NCBI GenBank assembly: GCA_001599915.1
Contig: BCIG01000020.1
Span: 186,001-250,000 of the forward strand
Origin: Symbiotaphrina buchneri
Taxonomy: Eukaryota; Ascomycota; Symbiotaphrinales; Symbiotaphrinaceae
Direction of reading: 5' to 3'
DNA length: 64,000 nt
Shown here piece by piece: positions 1-13,008 of the stretch. Every line of letters starts with the position of its first letter. Within the stretch, counting starts at the first letter, position 1. The position numbers and the translations under genes are program-made. The notes under the pieces are model-generated. The model made no database searches. It was not told the origin of the DNA and saw nothing but the letters and a program-made list of their open reading frames with translations.

Positions 1-3000
1 ATACCCGTCTCCTTGGCGTAATGAGCGGCATGGAGTTCTCTGGGGTGGCGCAACGCTTCCTGACAGACTTGGAAACAATCCAGAAGGATCATGGGAATAG
101 GACAACAGTTAATAGGGATGTTGAAGGCCGCGCCGAACTCATCATCTCAGGCATGCAAAAGTTGCAGTTATCCGCAGATTCGCCGGATGCGTGGGAGAAG
201 TCTTGCAGCTTCATGGTCTCGATAGGGAGGCTCTTCGCCGACTCGCATGGCCAGCGAATCAAGCAAAGATACTGTCATGTGATATCTGGTCTTCTAAGTC
301 CTCTGATGACCAAGTCATCCTCTCAATTCAACACTCCGAAGTGGAAAAGCTTCCTGGAAATCATCAATCCGAGAGTATCACAGTTGCTACTGAAGCCTAA
401 GCATTGGCAATATGCATTCCCACTGTCAATAATTCTTTGTTGTACATCTCCGACAGACACGTTTGCAAGCCAATGGACTCAGGCTGTCTCCTCACTACAG
501 CCGAAACTGAAGGATCGAACGACCAGACCACCGGCATTGCAAGGTATCTGCAGACTGGTGTGGACTTATCTCTTTCGCACAAATGATTCTCCCAATGTCG
601 CGTTACGGAAGCTTGAAGAGGTCACGCGAATCGTCTTCCCCCCTGGGAGACGATCGTACCTTTCAACGGAACCATCAGTAGCCGAGCCCGTCATTCAGCT
701 TATTCGATTCATTGGTTTCAAACACCAGGATTTTGCTTTCAGGACAATCATTTTCCCCCTAATCAACTCTGATCTATTCTTGTCTGGGAAAGACTTGAAA
801 GTAGACCAGCTGGAACCGGAGAAAATGGTCATCGGTATTCGGGCCTTTTTAGCCATAATGTCGGACCTCGAGCAAAATACTGGAGACCACCTTCCGTTTC
901 CTCAAGCATTCGGATCTAGATCAGTAGTGGATCCGCAGCTGCCATCGCAAATACTTCCGGGCGAAGCCTCTGGCATTGGCCTGCAGAACGCGTCTCAAAT
1001 ACGAGAGGAGCGACTATCACGGCCAGTAATTACCAGCGGCTTTGCAGATAGCGCCAAAGAATACTACCAGCGGTTTTGTGAGATACTGGGCAAGATCACG
1101 ATCATTTGCGACAATGCCTTTGGTGGTCAAGCAGCCTTGGACGAAAAGTTTAGCGCACAGACACCGAAAACACCGATAGCTGAAACTTTTAGTTTCAGTC
1201 GACGAGACGATAGCCAGAATGTCAATGAACAGAAGCAAGGTTTCTATGATCTGCTCCATGTGGCCGTACAGGCATTGCCACGGTGCTTATCCTCTCACAT
1301 TCCGTTTAATTCCCTTATCAACCTGTTGTGTACAGGCACAGCGCATGTACAAACTAACATAGCTTCATCTTCCGCCCAGTCGCTGAAGTCGATTGCACGG
1401 CAATCCCATGCCCAGCAGGTGACAATTGGGTTTGCAAGGTTTATCTTCAACTTCGATGATCGTTATTCTACCATGTCGGACGGAGGCATGCTTGGTCCTG
1501 GGCATATTGAGAGTACGCTTCGGCTCTACGTCGAGCTTCTCCGCATATGGATTGAAGAGATTAAGCAGAAGACGAAGGGCCTGGGCAGTGAACACTCTGA
1601 AGATCATGGTGCCGGCAGTCGCGGCGTACATCTAGACTTCTCGGGTATCTGGGCGTACGTGGATGAAATCGAGAGCCACGGTCTTTTTTTCCTCTGCTCC
1701 CAATCTCGGGCTGTACGCTCGTTTGCTGTCACGGTGCTGCGCCTCATCACACAGTTTGACAAAGCCCTGGGCAAAGACACGCCGCGGTTTATACAGATCT
1801 TGGAAGGTGATTCCCTTCAGGTGCTGGAAATGAATGACGACCATCTCTCCGTCGCAGAGAGGACAAGGCTACAACGAGGAATGCGAAGGAGCAATTCCCA
1901 AACTACCTTGATCGAGCTTTGCAGCAGCGAAGTCTCGTACGAGATGACTCTATGGTCCAAAATCTTCCCCAATTTAATACGCATTGGATTTGAAAAATGT
2001 CCGTTCTCTATGACACTCGCCCGGGATATCATATGTGCAAGATTAGGGCAAATGCATCCGAGCATTCAGCTACTCGCCGACGCGCCCCGGGGACCACAGT
2101 TTGCTACTCTAGATATGATCTCAACTCGGTCAGCTACACGACACATTTCACCCCAACCAGAATCGCTAGTGGAACAGTGGAAGCTGTACCTTGTCTTCGC
2201 TTGTACGACGATGCTTAACCCCGGTTCCCAGCAACAGCAACAACTCCCCAGTCAGATCCATGCACGCAAAGCGTCGAAAATCCAGCAACCTAACCATGAT
2301 AAGATAACCACGGCTACGTTGCTCTTTGGTCGGGTAATCCCACTATTGTCAGCATCTTCAAGCTCTGTCCGCGATGCTGTGGTCATGGCACTTGGCTCTA
2401 TCAACATGAATTTGTACAGGACCCTCCTCGAATCTCTCCAGGAAGCGGTCATCAGGTGCAATCAAGAAGCAAGGCAGCGTATCGGCACGCATCAGCGCAC
2501 TGGAAGCAGCCCCCGTAGAAACCGCGAGAATGACCGCTTACGGACTGAGATCACCCATGTCTATAAATTGACTTCGCATTTCCTAAAGCAGAAGGAGGCG
2601 TACACAGACGAGTGGATTCTGAACAACCTTGTTACCTACACCAAGGAGCTGAGGATTTTCTTGAGTGATGCAGAAGTGCAAAATGACTTTGAATTCCAGA
2701 GATTAAGATGTCATTACTGTGGTCTGATGGAGGAACTTTTCGAAGGAATCAACCGCACGAAAGATCCTAGCAGGTGGATGCCTTTTGAATCCCGGAAGTC
2801 TGCTTTCGCGCTCATGGAAGACTGGTGCGGGTATTCGCCAAATCGTAGTCAGATAAGAGAGCGTGAACATACGATGCGGCGATCCGTTCTCGAACAGCGA
2901 CGAGACCTTGCAGACAAAGGTACAGTAACTGCCGCTATGGAAATCGAAAAAAGGAATCTGAAGACAGCGGCTTTGAGTGCTATGGCTGCACTTTGTGTAA

Positions 3001-6000
3001 GTTGGCCCTCCCCTCCTTGCAAGCATAGATATATCTAATCTTCGCTTAGGGAGGCCCTGTCAGTATCACCACCGAGAGCAGCCGAAACTTGCAGTTCGAT
3101 GTAGGTCGGATGCTGTCGTGGATTGACACTATCTTCCAGACAATCAGTGATAGGATGCACGCCATCGGACGCAGGGCTCTTACGAATCTCATCGTGCATA
3201 ACAAAGGCTACCCTCTACTTCTGGAACGCTCGGTGGGAATGTGCTATCTCGCTGATACCCCGAAAGCCCTGGGTAGCTACTTTGAGGTTGTGTCCCAAGT
3301 TTTGTCTGTTCACGAGGACTACCCACTACCATTTTGGAGAGCATTAGCGGCATGTTTGTTTACCCTCGGCAACGAGGATAGCGAGATTCGATCGAAATCT
3401 GCTCGCCTTCTACGAACTCTGGAAGAGCGTCAGCAGAAGTCATCCAAGGTTCAAGATTTTGACGTCAGTGTCTCAGATAAGACCAAGGCTGTATACAAGT
3501 TGGCGCAATTCGAGATCTCTAAACGATGCTCCAAGCAGCATTCACCCTTGGCATTCCTTGTCTTCTCAGAATTTGCTTCCTATTTCAAGGATCTGCAAGC
3601 GGATCACCAGAGAAACATGGTCGCGGCAATACTGCCCTGGATACAAACAATTGAACTTCAACTGGACCCGAATGGAGGTCCAACTGCGTCGTCATATATG
3701 GTCCTGGCAAACCTGCTCGAGATCACCATCAAATCGAGTGGGAACCTGCATAACGAAGTGCAAGCTTTATGGCAGGCACTCGCTACTGGCCCTCATGGTG
3801 GTAATGTTCAGGTTGTCCTAGACTTCATTATCAGCCTGTGTCTAGATAAGAGGGAGCAGAATTTTGTCAATTTCGCCAAACAGATCGTCGTGTTCCTCTC
3901 AAGCACACCGGCAGGGCTCAAAGTAGTAGAATTTCTTCTACTTCAGATCAATCCAAAGACCATGGTCCAAGAAAAGCGTGAACCGATTGCGCCTCCTCTT
4001 GAGGTATTCGGCTTACCGTATGTTGCTAACCTCTCACTGGCTCTACCGGGGGGAAACAAACAAGTGAGTCAGATCTAGCTACGACTGTTCATCATTTACT
4101 GACAATGCGACAGTCAGGATTCTCTTTGGGACAATTGGCTTTGATCTTACTTGTGGATTTAATGGTGGCTCCCGTGGAACTTTCTCCGGACACTGTTCCC
4201 CTACTTCTACAGGTGGTCCTCATCCTGTGGGACCATTATATTCCCCTAGTACAAGAGCAAGCAAGAGAAATGCTCATACATCTGATTCACGAACTTGTAA
4301 TTTCGAGACTTGATGACGGGTCTGCAGGTGCGGCCAAGCGCTCTGCCGAAGATTTCATCGAGTCTGTACGCCGGCATGACAAAGCTGTACTGTGGACTTA
4401 CGATGATGACAACGGAAAGGATATCCAAGGTGATATTAAGGTACCAGCTGGCATGGAGCACGTTGCTTCGATGGTGGTTGATATCTTCTCGATTGCCTAT
4501 CCTGGTATCCGTGAGCAATGGGCCAAGATGAGCTTGACTTGGGCAACCACATGTGCAGTTCGCCATTTGGCATGCCGGTCCTTCCAGATCTTTCGCTGTA
4601 TCTTGACGTCTATCGATCAGATGATGCTCGCAGATATGCTAGGACGGCTCTCTAATACGATATCAGATGAGGATGCCGATATTCAAACTTTCTCCATGGA
4701 GATATTAACTACTTTGAAAACTATAATTGGGGAACTCGAAACGACGGATCTCCTACAGTTTCCCCAGCTCTTCTGGACGACGTGCGCTTGCCTGAACACG
4801 GTTCATGAGCGTGAATTCTTGGAAGGTCTTTCTATGCTGGAGAAGCTCCTGGATAAGATGGACTTGGCTAGTCTGACCACTGTCAAACTAATTTTGGAGA
4901 GCAAACCGCCAAAATGGGAAGGTGTATTCGATGGTGTGCAAGCTCTTGTTCACAAAGGCTTGAGGTCAGACTTGTCATTGCATAGGTCGCTTGACATGAT
5001 CAATAGGCTTGCTGTCATGCCTAACAATGAGCTCGTCGGCGATAAGAGTCGGATGCTGTTTGCTGTACTAGCCAATCTTCCACGATACCTTCACGCTCTA
5101 GATACAGCTACCTTGGACCAAGACTGTGTGGCGTCGATCGAGAAGTTAGCTGCGGCCGCTGAAATGCAAGGATGGGCGGATATGGCAGACGTCCTGACAG
5201 AATACTCGAATGCAGGCTACGACCGTGCTCAGGATTTCGCATCTGCGGCTGTATTGGCAATTCGGTCGTTTGTGTTCGCGGACTGGGATTTCAAATCGCT
5301 TGTCTTCCTGATGGGCTTATTGACAAACCGCCTGCCCTGGTACAAGTTGAAAACAATGCAAATCCTTTGCGTCCTCGTGCCAGATATTGATATGCGCAAA
5401 CCCGAGTTTGCGTCTCACGGACCGGATATCATCTCTCCTCTTTTACGGTTGTTGCAGACGGAATTCTGTCCTCAAGCTCTCGAGGTTCTGGACAATGTAA
5501 TGGTGATGTCTGCGACTCCTATGGATAAGCATATGATGCGCATGAGCATGGCCGGTTCCCAATCGCGAGCAATTCGGAAGGAATATGAGCGCACCAAAAG
5601 TCTGTTTGGTATCCCGGAAGAGACTGGCTGGTCGATACCAGAGCCGGCAACGCATTCAGCAACCACTAGAAATAATGTCCACGCCGTGTTTTACACATGT
5701 GGGAGCGCGGAGACGATAATAACGCAGAACACTGGTACCCCGGACGTGGAGTTCCACCTTGATGACTATCAGTATGACTACTTTGGTGAACGGACAGCCA
5801 CGATGATGTCCGAAGACGGTCGGGGCGAAAGTAATATGGGTGATCTAGTCATGAAACTTGATAGCCTGGACGACTTCTTCGACGATGTGACTGTGCATCC
5901 GGAGTCCACCTCTCGCAGCGTCGACCATGACAGAATCCACTTTCCGATAGATTCAATTGATGCTGGGGCTAGTGTATATGACCAGCAGACACTGCCCATT

Positions 6001-6456
6001 TTACAGAAGTCTTTGGAAAGGACGGCGAGTATTTCTTCATTCAAAAGTGGGTTCGAGGACCAGAGAACAATGTTTCGGAAGACCGGTATGATGAGCCCAA
6101 TGGCCTTTCCGATTTCTTCAATTGCACCCAGAAGGCCCGCCCTTCACTCGCGGTCTATCACTTCACCTGCGGCTGCCAACGGCTACCATTCCGCCGTCAA
6201 CCCAGAGCTGCTCTCTGATGAAGATGCAGACGGTGTCTTCTCGGATGATAATGGCGGAACTAACGCTGGCGGTATTTTTTCTCCTTCTGATGGGACGAGT
6301 TCTTCGGCCGGCAGAGGCAGCCGTTTCAATATGCCCCATATGCCTCGACTGCGCGGCGTCAGCAGTAGATCCAATAGGGATCCAAGACTGGGTGGACGAC
6401 TACCAGATTCGCCGGAGGTCCCGAAAATTCCGTCCAACTTTTTGCATAGGCGTTGA
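1..6456 (+). CDS. pag1: Cell morphogenesis protein PAG1/Tao3 (Furry family), 5' truncated by window edge
   Basis: Very large HEAT/ARM-like scaffold of the Furry/Tao3/Mor2 family, which in yeasts works in the RAM network with the Cbk1/Orb6 NDR kinase to set polarity and morphogenesis. The frame is open to the left edge, so the N-terminus (roughly 500 residues by family size) lies outside; about 2,100 residues are visible. Exons <1-2996, 3050-4063 and 4114-6456; introns of 53 and 50 nt have GTAAGT and GTGAGT donors, both phase 0, and the first shows a CTAAT branch-like site. The first two visible exons carry long helical, leucine-rich stretches. The last ~250 residues are low-complexity, Ser/Asp-rich with SRSxxS-type basic patches typical of kinase-regulated tails. 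The protein ends in a basic stretch just before the stop at 6454-6456. Family assignment is from overall sequence resemblance, with no catalytic motif to confirm it. Confidence 0.88.
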
Positions 6457-7453
6457 TGATGATATGATGCTTGAGAGCCGTTTGCTTTGTCAGGTTGTTT
6501 TTGGCGTTTATCGCTGCATCTACTGGCGAACGGGAATTCCTTTGCATTTCCATGGCGCGAAATGTGCTTGCCAATGTCAGCTCACAGACATTTCGCGGAA
6601 TATGGCCAGGCGTTGGAATCAGAATTACAACCATGTACAATATTTGAGCCAAGCGGGCCTTTTTTTGTTCTACTAGCGAAGAATCCCTGCGGGGTGCATT
6701 ATCAAGGGTGCTTGTGAGGAGCTCTACCCACCCATCAGATCTCGTACATTGTGACTGCACAACATTGTCTTGCACCTTTGAGTCCTATTGGTATTCGAGT
6801 CAATAATTCAGACTAAGTAAAGGTAGGAGCCTTTCAGCATTCAATAGACTCTCTTCAGCGACTCATAGGAAATAAAGAGTAGTCAGTTTTCATCAGGGTG
6901 CCCGCCGATTGGCGGGTGCCTTGATTTTATGCCACTCTCATTGGCTGATTTCGAGGGAGCTCCCCCAAGGACCCGGGTTCATTTCCCGTCGTGGACATAT
7001 TTATTGCTTTTTTTTTGTTGCTATTCTTTTATTTTTATAAATAGTGTAGTCGTAAGGACGTACATCTTAGCCACGAATGCAGCAATCTGGCATCTAGCTG
7101 ACCGTTTTCCCGAATTATAGAGCGGCAGAGACGGGTGAACGCGCTTTTCTTCTATACACAATCGCTGATACAGTACGTAGGTATCGCTTGGCGCGATGCA
7201 GTTGGAAGTCAACATCTTGCCTGATCTGGCAAGGTCGCCGCATCTAAAAACTGGGGAAGGAAGGCACGGCTAGCGGTGCGGTGGGAACCAGTCAGGAAGC
7301 ACCAACCATCACGAATGCCGGAACTCATTCAGCGTATTTATATCCAGGCCAAGGCTTTGAATACAACAGAAAAGGCGATCTGAATGAAGACGACTTGAGG
7401 TAGAACAATGAGCATATGAAGCTGTGAAACCTTGCGATCCTCCATTTACCTGA
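6457..7453. other. Intergenic region, pag1 3' side / acyltransferase promoter
   Basis: No convincing coding signal in about 1 kb. It holds a perfect GC hairpin at 6901-6916 (CCCGCC, loop GATT, GGCGGG) and a T-rich tract at 7003-7040. The last ~450 bases presumably carry the promoter of the downstream acyltransferase gene. Short ORFs here lack splice-consistent extensions. Confidence 0.5.
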
Positions 7454-10363
7454 ATGGATGAAAAGCATGACGCCCGAGGTCCGCCGCCATCGGCACCGGA
7501 TCTAGACATCCTGGGAGACCAGGTGACAATCCATCCAAGCGGCTATCTCGAACCCCCGGGAAAAGAGGATCAGCCACACGAGCGGAATCTCGTGGAGCAT
7601 ATGGCTCGCTTTCGAGAGTCTCCCATCGACTTTCTGCGTGAAGTGAGCCTGCACGTTTCTGGCACTGGATGGCGGGCCTACGACGACGTCATTGGCCGTC
7701 CGATCTTCTATGCCGGGTTCACCGAGAATATGAAAACTGCTGTAGTGTCTGCGCCCATGTTGCAGGCTCAAATTGAGGATTTAGCTCAACGGCGGCTGCT
7801 CGTCGAGGAGCGCCAGGGTCTGCTCGACCCCTCCGATAAGTTTTATGCTCGTAAGAGAGCAGAAAGGAAGAAACAGCTGGTGTCAAGTCTCCAAGATGTT
7901 GCCGAGACTCTCACAGATGGCATGATCTGCAAATTCGAGAGCAAAACGTTCATTCGGGGTGCTTACTATCTGTGTACTCAATTGCTTACCAGGGCTTACC
8001 ATCAAGGTAAGAATGCACTTGGTACTCGGTAGAGATGCGCCTACATGCTCGGTACATATCACTACTCTACGAGCCTTTGCTGACTGCAGATGGCACCAGG
8101 AATCCACGTTTCCAGCGAAGAAGTACTCCGACTGCGGTCGGTGGCAGAAGTGGCAGCAAAGAAGAGACAGTCCATCATATTTCTTCCCTGTCACAGGTCG
8201 CATGTAGATTATGTCTCTCTGCAGATCATCTGCTATCGCCTCGGACTGGCTTTGCCAACTGTTATCGCCGGCGATAACCTGAACTTCCCTGTTGTGGGGA
8301 GCTTCTTGCAACATGCGGGTAATCGTCAACCGACTGGTCTGTTGCCAATCCGTGCGGCTTACATCTGTCAGGAGCCATGTACATCCGCCGAAGCTTTGGC
8401 GACGATATTTTATATACTACACTTGTTCAGGCCTATGTTGACACTCTACTAAGGGGCGGATATAACATAGAGTGTTTCATTGGTGAGGATCATTCTTACC
8501 TGCCCCGGAAATCAATCGCATATGACCGATAACTAATCTCGTGCAGAGGGCGGTCGGTCAAGGACCGGAAAACTTCTGCCACCCAAATTTGGCATTCTGC
8601 GTTTCCTGCTAGACAGTGTGCTGTCCGGCCGGGTAGAAGACGCGATCATATGCCCGGTTAGCACACAATACGACAAAGTTATAGAGACAGAGTCGGTAGT
8701 ACGGTCCGGCAAATCTGCATAAGTAGGCTGACACTTTGACCGCAGATCATATATCAACGAATTACTTGGACAACCCAAGCCTAAGGAGAATCTCCGAGGC
8801 TTCCTTTCAGCCTCATCCGTTCTGTCACTAAAGCTAGGCCGGGTTGACGTAAGGTTTTACGAACCATGGAGTCTGAGTGATTTCATAAAACAACAGCAAG
8901 CCCGGTTTAGCAAGAGTGCTGGTGACATAGGCCAGGCGACTGACCCAAACGCGCAAAGGGTACAGATTTTGCGTACCTTGGGCTACAAGGTACTGTCAGA
9001 TATAAACGCCGTATCCGTCGTGATGCCGACGGCCTTGATCGGGACCGTCCTTCTGACCTTGCGTGGCCGTGGGGTCGGTAAGTCGGAGCTCGTGAGGAGG
9101 GTCGACTGGCTACGCGATAGAGTCCGAGCCAAAGGAGGCCGGGTAGCTCATTTTGCGGGCGTGCCTACCAGTGTTGTAGTCGAGAGAGCGCTCGAAGTGC
9201 TTGGTCCAAAGCTTGTGGGTCTTCAAGGTGGTCTCCTTGAGGATACATATTATGCAGTTGACAGGTAAGCGCGATTTGAAACAGGAGCTCAAGGTCCGCA
9301 GAAGTCGCTCGGTGTATTTTTGCTGACACTGTTAGGTTTCAACTTTCTTTCTATCGCAATATGACCATTCATCTTTTCATCTCCGAAGCGCTCGTATCTG
9401 CGGCCATGTACACTCGGGTGAAGCAGGGTGGTGGACCAGATAACCAGAGGATAGCATATCCCACGTTGCTGACCCACGTCTCTTTCTTATCTCAGGTGAG
9501 AACAATAGCCTCTCGGGAAGCGTCACTTCGCTGAATGAACCTAGCTTTTCCGTGGCGAGTTCATTTTTCCTACCGAAGGACTCACCACCAATCTTGATCG
9601 GACACTACGAGGCCTAGAAGCAGATAACATCATCGCTATCACACGAACCTCGGATCGCACAGCAAGCGCTGGTAATCAGGAGATCATTTCGGTGGAGCTT
9701 ACAGCCGCGGAGAGAATGTGCGGCCGGGAGAATTTCGACTTCTATTGCTTCCTTATATGGCCATTCATCGAAGCCGCTTGGCTGGGCGCCGTATCGCTGA
9801 TGGGACTGACGCCTCCTGTCGGCATGACGGAAGAGGTGCGGGTGGACATGAAGAAAGCTCAAGACAGGGCACAGTTACTCGGCAAGACATTGTACCATCA
9901 AGGCGACCTCTCCTACTTCGAAGCAGTGAACAAGGAGACGTTGAAGAACGTGTACGAGCGGTGCGAGGAGGACGGCATCATCCTCGTTGTCAAAGATAGG
10001 GCGTCCAAGGCGGCGACGGTGAAGCTGGCCCCCGAATGGACGCCGAAGAGGGATCCGACCACGGGCAAGATCGTGCCGGAGGGTAAACTATGGGAGTTCA
10101 TCGAGATGATCGCCCAGTCGAGAAGGGAAGGGTAGGTCCTTCGACCCGCTAAGTCTACCTGAAAGAACATGACTAACAGCTGCAGGAAAAATCGACGCGA
10201 CGGCGCTACAGTGTCCACCAGGGTATTGGCCTTGGCTGACCGGACCGATCTGTTCGAGACGGCCGACGCGGCGTCGGACAGCAGGAAGAGCGAGGGTGAA
10301 TTGCCCGAGCCTCGACGGAGGAGAAGGAGGCGAAAGGACATTCTGACAACCGCACGCCTCTAA
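7454..10363 (+). CDS. PlsB-type glycerol-3-phosphate / dihydroxyacetone-phosphate acyltransferase
   Basis: Predicted 823-residue acyltransferase of the PlsB/GPAT/DHAPAT superfamily, which transfers a fatty acyl group to the sn-1 position of glycerol-3-phosphate or DHAP at the start of phospholipid and ether-lipid synthesis. Exons 7454-8006, 8100-8318, 8372-8482, 8547-8691, 8746-9264, 9336-9495, 9545-10131, 10186-10363 (2,472 nt, in frame). The catalytic HxxxxD block reads HRSHVD at about residues 216-221. The substrate-binding block FIEGGRSRTGK (about 293-303) is split by the intron at 8483-8546. A PVSTQYDKV block follows. The C-terminus is a basic RRRRRRR tract. Intron 8692-8745 needs a GTCGGT donor to keep the frame; using GTCCGG at 8704 would add four residues. 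No membrane span was obvious, so a peroxisomal or ER-peripheral DHAPAT-like role and a true GPAT role cannot be separated here. Confidence 0.85.
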
Positions 10364-10734
10364 TCTACTCTCATATATATGGGTGATGTGTTGGAAGATA
10401 TCATCGGCATGGTGCCGCTTAGTATGCATGATCTGACACTGGATAAGCCAAACTACGTTGAGGTTGTTCGGGAACGACGATGCATTTTGTGACGTCCTCT
10501 AACACACCCCAGGTATACTCCCATCCTTTTATTTTGGCCACCAGGAACGCCACGCCCGCCATGTGATAAGATAACCCGTCTCCGTTCCGTGCATGATTCA
10601 ATCCACCCTGCCAGATTTTCCCATACCAGGTTGTGCTACATGCAGATTGTTCGCTGAAAGGAATGTTATGAAAGGAGATGGTATCATGTTATATCAGAAC
10701 AGGCAAGGTCGGAACAAGATGAGGAACTAGCTTT
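10364..10734. other. Convergent intergenic region
   Basis: 3' ends of the acyltransferase (+) and the Zn2Cys6 regulator (-) face each other across about 370 bases. It presumably holds both 3' UTRs. I see no gene or repeat in it. Confidence 0.5.
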
Positions 10735-12915
10735 TCAGAAATTCATGTGGTTGTTGCGCGCATGTTGGCTCGGCGGGACGTAGTGAGACTGGTACGGGTG
10801 ATGTTGCGACGAGAAATCCGCCGTTGCCAGGAGCGGGTTCATGATCCCCGCCATTGGTCGCTGTCTAGGTTGTTGTGGTGGAGGAACCGGCGGGAGCGAA
10901 GTCTGAGCCTGCGCTTGTACCGCCTGCGCGTTCTGGTAATGTTGCAACGAGGACTGAGCAGACTGCTGCAGTAGGTTTGCTATGTTGTTGGTTTGTTGCT
11001 GTTGAAGGGCCTCTTCGTCGACCCACCCCCAATGAGTCCTCAGTTCCTTGAACAAGGACCCGATTCGCCAACCCGTCTCCTTTTGTATCTTCTCGAAGAC
11101 TTGGAAGACTTCTTCTTGCTCTCGACGAACGGTGAGACATTCGGCGGCGATCGCAAGAGACCTCAGCGCTACACTCGCAACCCCACTATTCCAGATCAGT
11201 ATGGATCCTAGAGAGAGCAAAAAAAAGGACACCGACCGGTCTTTGACGTGCGCAACAATGCCGCAGATCTGATGCGAATGGGACATTTTCATGTCATGCA
11301 TTTCCCCCACGTCCTTGGACATCAAGGGGTTGATCTGCGCCAATAGACACATGGCGGTATGATAAAATAGGCGGGCCACTACGCTGGTGCGCTTGATGAG
11401 CCTGCTCCTGTTAGCCGCTAGTCTGTGACCAAGGGGAATCTCATAGTTAAGATTACCAAACTTCAGGAAACGCCGACATATTTGCCGTTTGATGCGGGTA
11501 CAGATATGCTAAGGGGTGCATGGTCCTCGGAATGTTCTCGTTCCATGTATCACACAAATCTTTTAGCCTCTTCCACTCGGCATAGCGGTTCTGTAACCGC
11601 ATTTGCTCGTGATGAGCAGACGCCTCCTGAAACCTAGGGATAGATGCACGAAAGTTGGCAACCTTCGCAACAATATACACCATCTTATGGGTCCATGTCT
11701 CTTCCCGTCCTGCCTCTGTTTCGCGCGTGAAATCAAGATCGACACCCCAGTCGTCCGGATCCCAGGCGACCTGCCAGTTGAAATGCAGACAGCTGAGCAG
11801 CTCCATACCTACATTTAGCCAAAAGCAGGCTGCCCCGATACCAGACGACCTTGCGGTCCAGCCGCATTCTTTGATCAATGCACGGGCCCCGGCGATGTGG
11901 TTCATCCGCTGCATTGCTCGTTCGGACATCATTTCGTACACATTCAGTATCACGGCGGTCGTGGCGCATATGACGGTGTCTCTGTTAGGGTTTTGCAGTG
12001 ATTTCAGAAGCCCACGGGTCGCAGTGTCGTAGTAATGCAATGCTTTCTCCTCTGTGTAAGCGGCGTTCACTAAAGCAAGATGACGCGCGCCGCAGGCCAG
12101 GAGAGCGTTTAGGAGCATGGGTTCTCCTAAAGCATGGAAAGGCAGTAGTCGAGAAAACTGTGAAGGCGTCAGGCTCACTCCATCGGAGCTTCCAGAGGGG
12201 CAATACTAACGTGCTTCATTGCGTCAAGACTGTCCATCCATAGACCCACTTCCTCCACAAAGACTTGTAATAGTAGCACCTCCTCCTGGTCATTGAGCAT
12301 GTCTCGGGCCTCGTTAGGCGGAGTCAAAGGTCGTCCGGAGCCACCATAAGATGTAGAGGGAGCCGGTGGTGGTAGACCTTGTCCAACATAGTTGTGATCG
12401 TGATCAGGCCGTCGCTGAAGAGGCATTAGATCCCTCGTGTGGTCTTGCAAATCCATCTGGGCCGGATCTGAGAATCCACCGGGCAACAGAGGCTGTATTG
12501 GTGGTAATGACAGCTGGTGCATGACCTGCGAAGCACTCGGATCCCCGAGGAAGTCAAAGACGGCATCCTGCTTCGCCTCTCTCCTAGCTTCTCGATCCAG
12601 CGCAGCGTACTTCCCGATCCCACCTTTGTACTCTGAAGCAATTTCCCGCGACTCGTCCTGAAACAACACGTTCCATTCGAGAGTTGGCGGTGTGATCGGG
12701 GGCGAGCGAACTTGGGTGTCGATAAAGTTCAGTCGGACTCCACGTTTGCATATTCTGTTGGACTTCTGGCAATTCTGGCATTGAGGTAATCCTTCATCGC
12801 ATTTCAGATGACGCTCGCGACATGTCAGACAGCCCGTCCGGACCCTTTTCGGCCGACTCGCAGCTACGCTTCCCTTGGACGCATTGGTACCGCCTTTGTC
12901 TTCCTCCGCTGCCAT
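10735..12915 (-). CDS. Zn2Cys6 transcription factor with fungal-specific regulatory domain
   Basis: Predicted 675-residue binuclear zinc cluster regulator. Exons (5' to 3' on the minus strand) 12915-12211, 12157-11457, 11407-11237, 11185-10735. The six zinc ligands are C29, C32, C39, C46, C49 and C56 in the standard CX2CX6CX6CX2CX6C spacing, preceded by the basic RPKRVR stretch. A proline-rich linker follows, then a helical fungal-trans-type middle region (exon 2), and a Gln/Pro-rich C-terminal tail (QQQQTNN, PPVPPPQQP) that could be an activation region. The zinc cluster resembles the Moc3-like group of fungal regulators, but I cannot name an orthologue. The third intron (11186-11236) is 51 nt, in frame and stop-free, with a GTCGGT donor; removing it restores a smooth helix (KDRGVASVALRSLA), so I favour splicing. 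Confidence 0.85.
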
Positions 12916-12984
12916 TGATCACTGCAATGGTGCAGATGGGCGGTATGCTGCCAGTCACTGCGGCAGAAGCGGTTGCCCGGCTTC

Positions 12985-13008
12985 CGCTGGGGCCTATATA
13001 AGGCCCGA
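12985..13008 (-). promoter_or_regulatory. TATA-like palindromic element upstream of the Zn2Cys6 gene
   Basis: A near-palindrome built around CCTATATAAGG (GGGCC on one side, GGCCC on the other) sits about 80 bases upstream of the regulator's ATG at 12915. Position and sequence fit a core promoter TATA box, or a binding site for a dimeric regulator such as the gene's own product; the latter is speculation. Confidence 0.4.

Noticed and set aside
6122-6676. 184-codon plus-strand frame overlapping the end of pag1
   Set aside because: Most of it is an alternative frame of the pag1 coding region, without its own family resemblance.
6950-7000. CCGGGTTCATTTCCCG resembling a tRNA T-arm
   Set aside because: The loop does not fit the TTCRANNC pattern and no matching 5' half or acceptor stem lies upstream.
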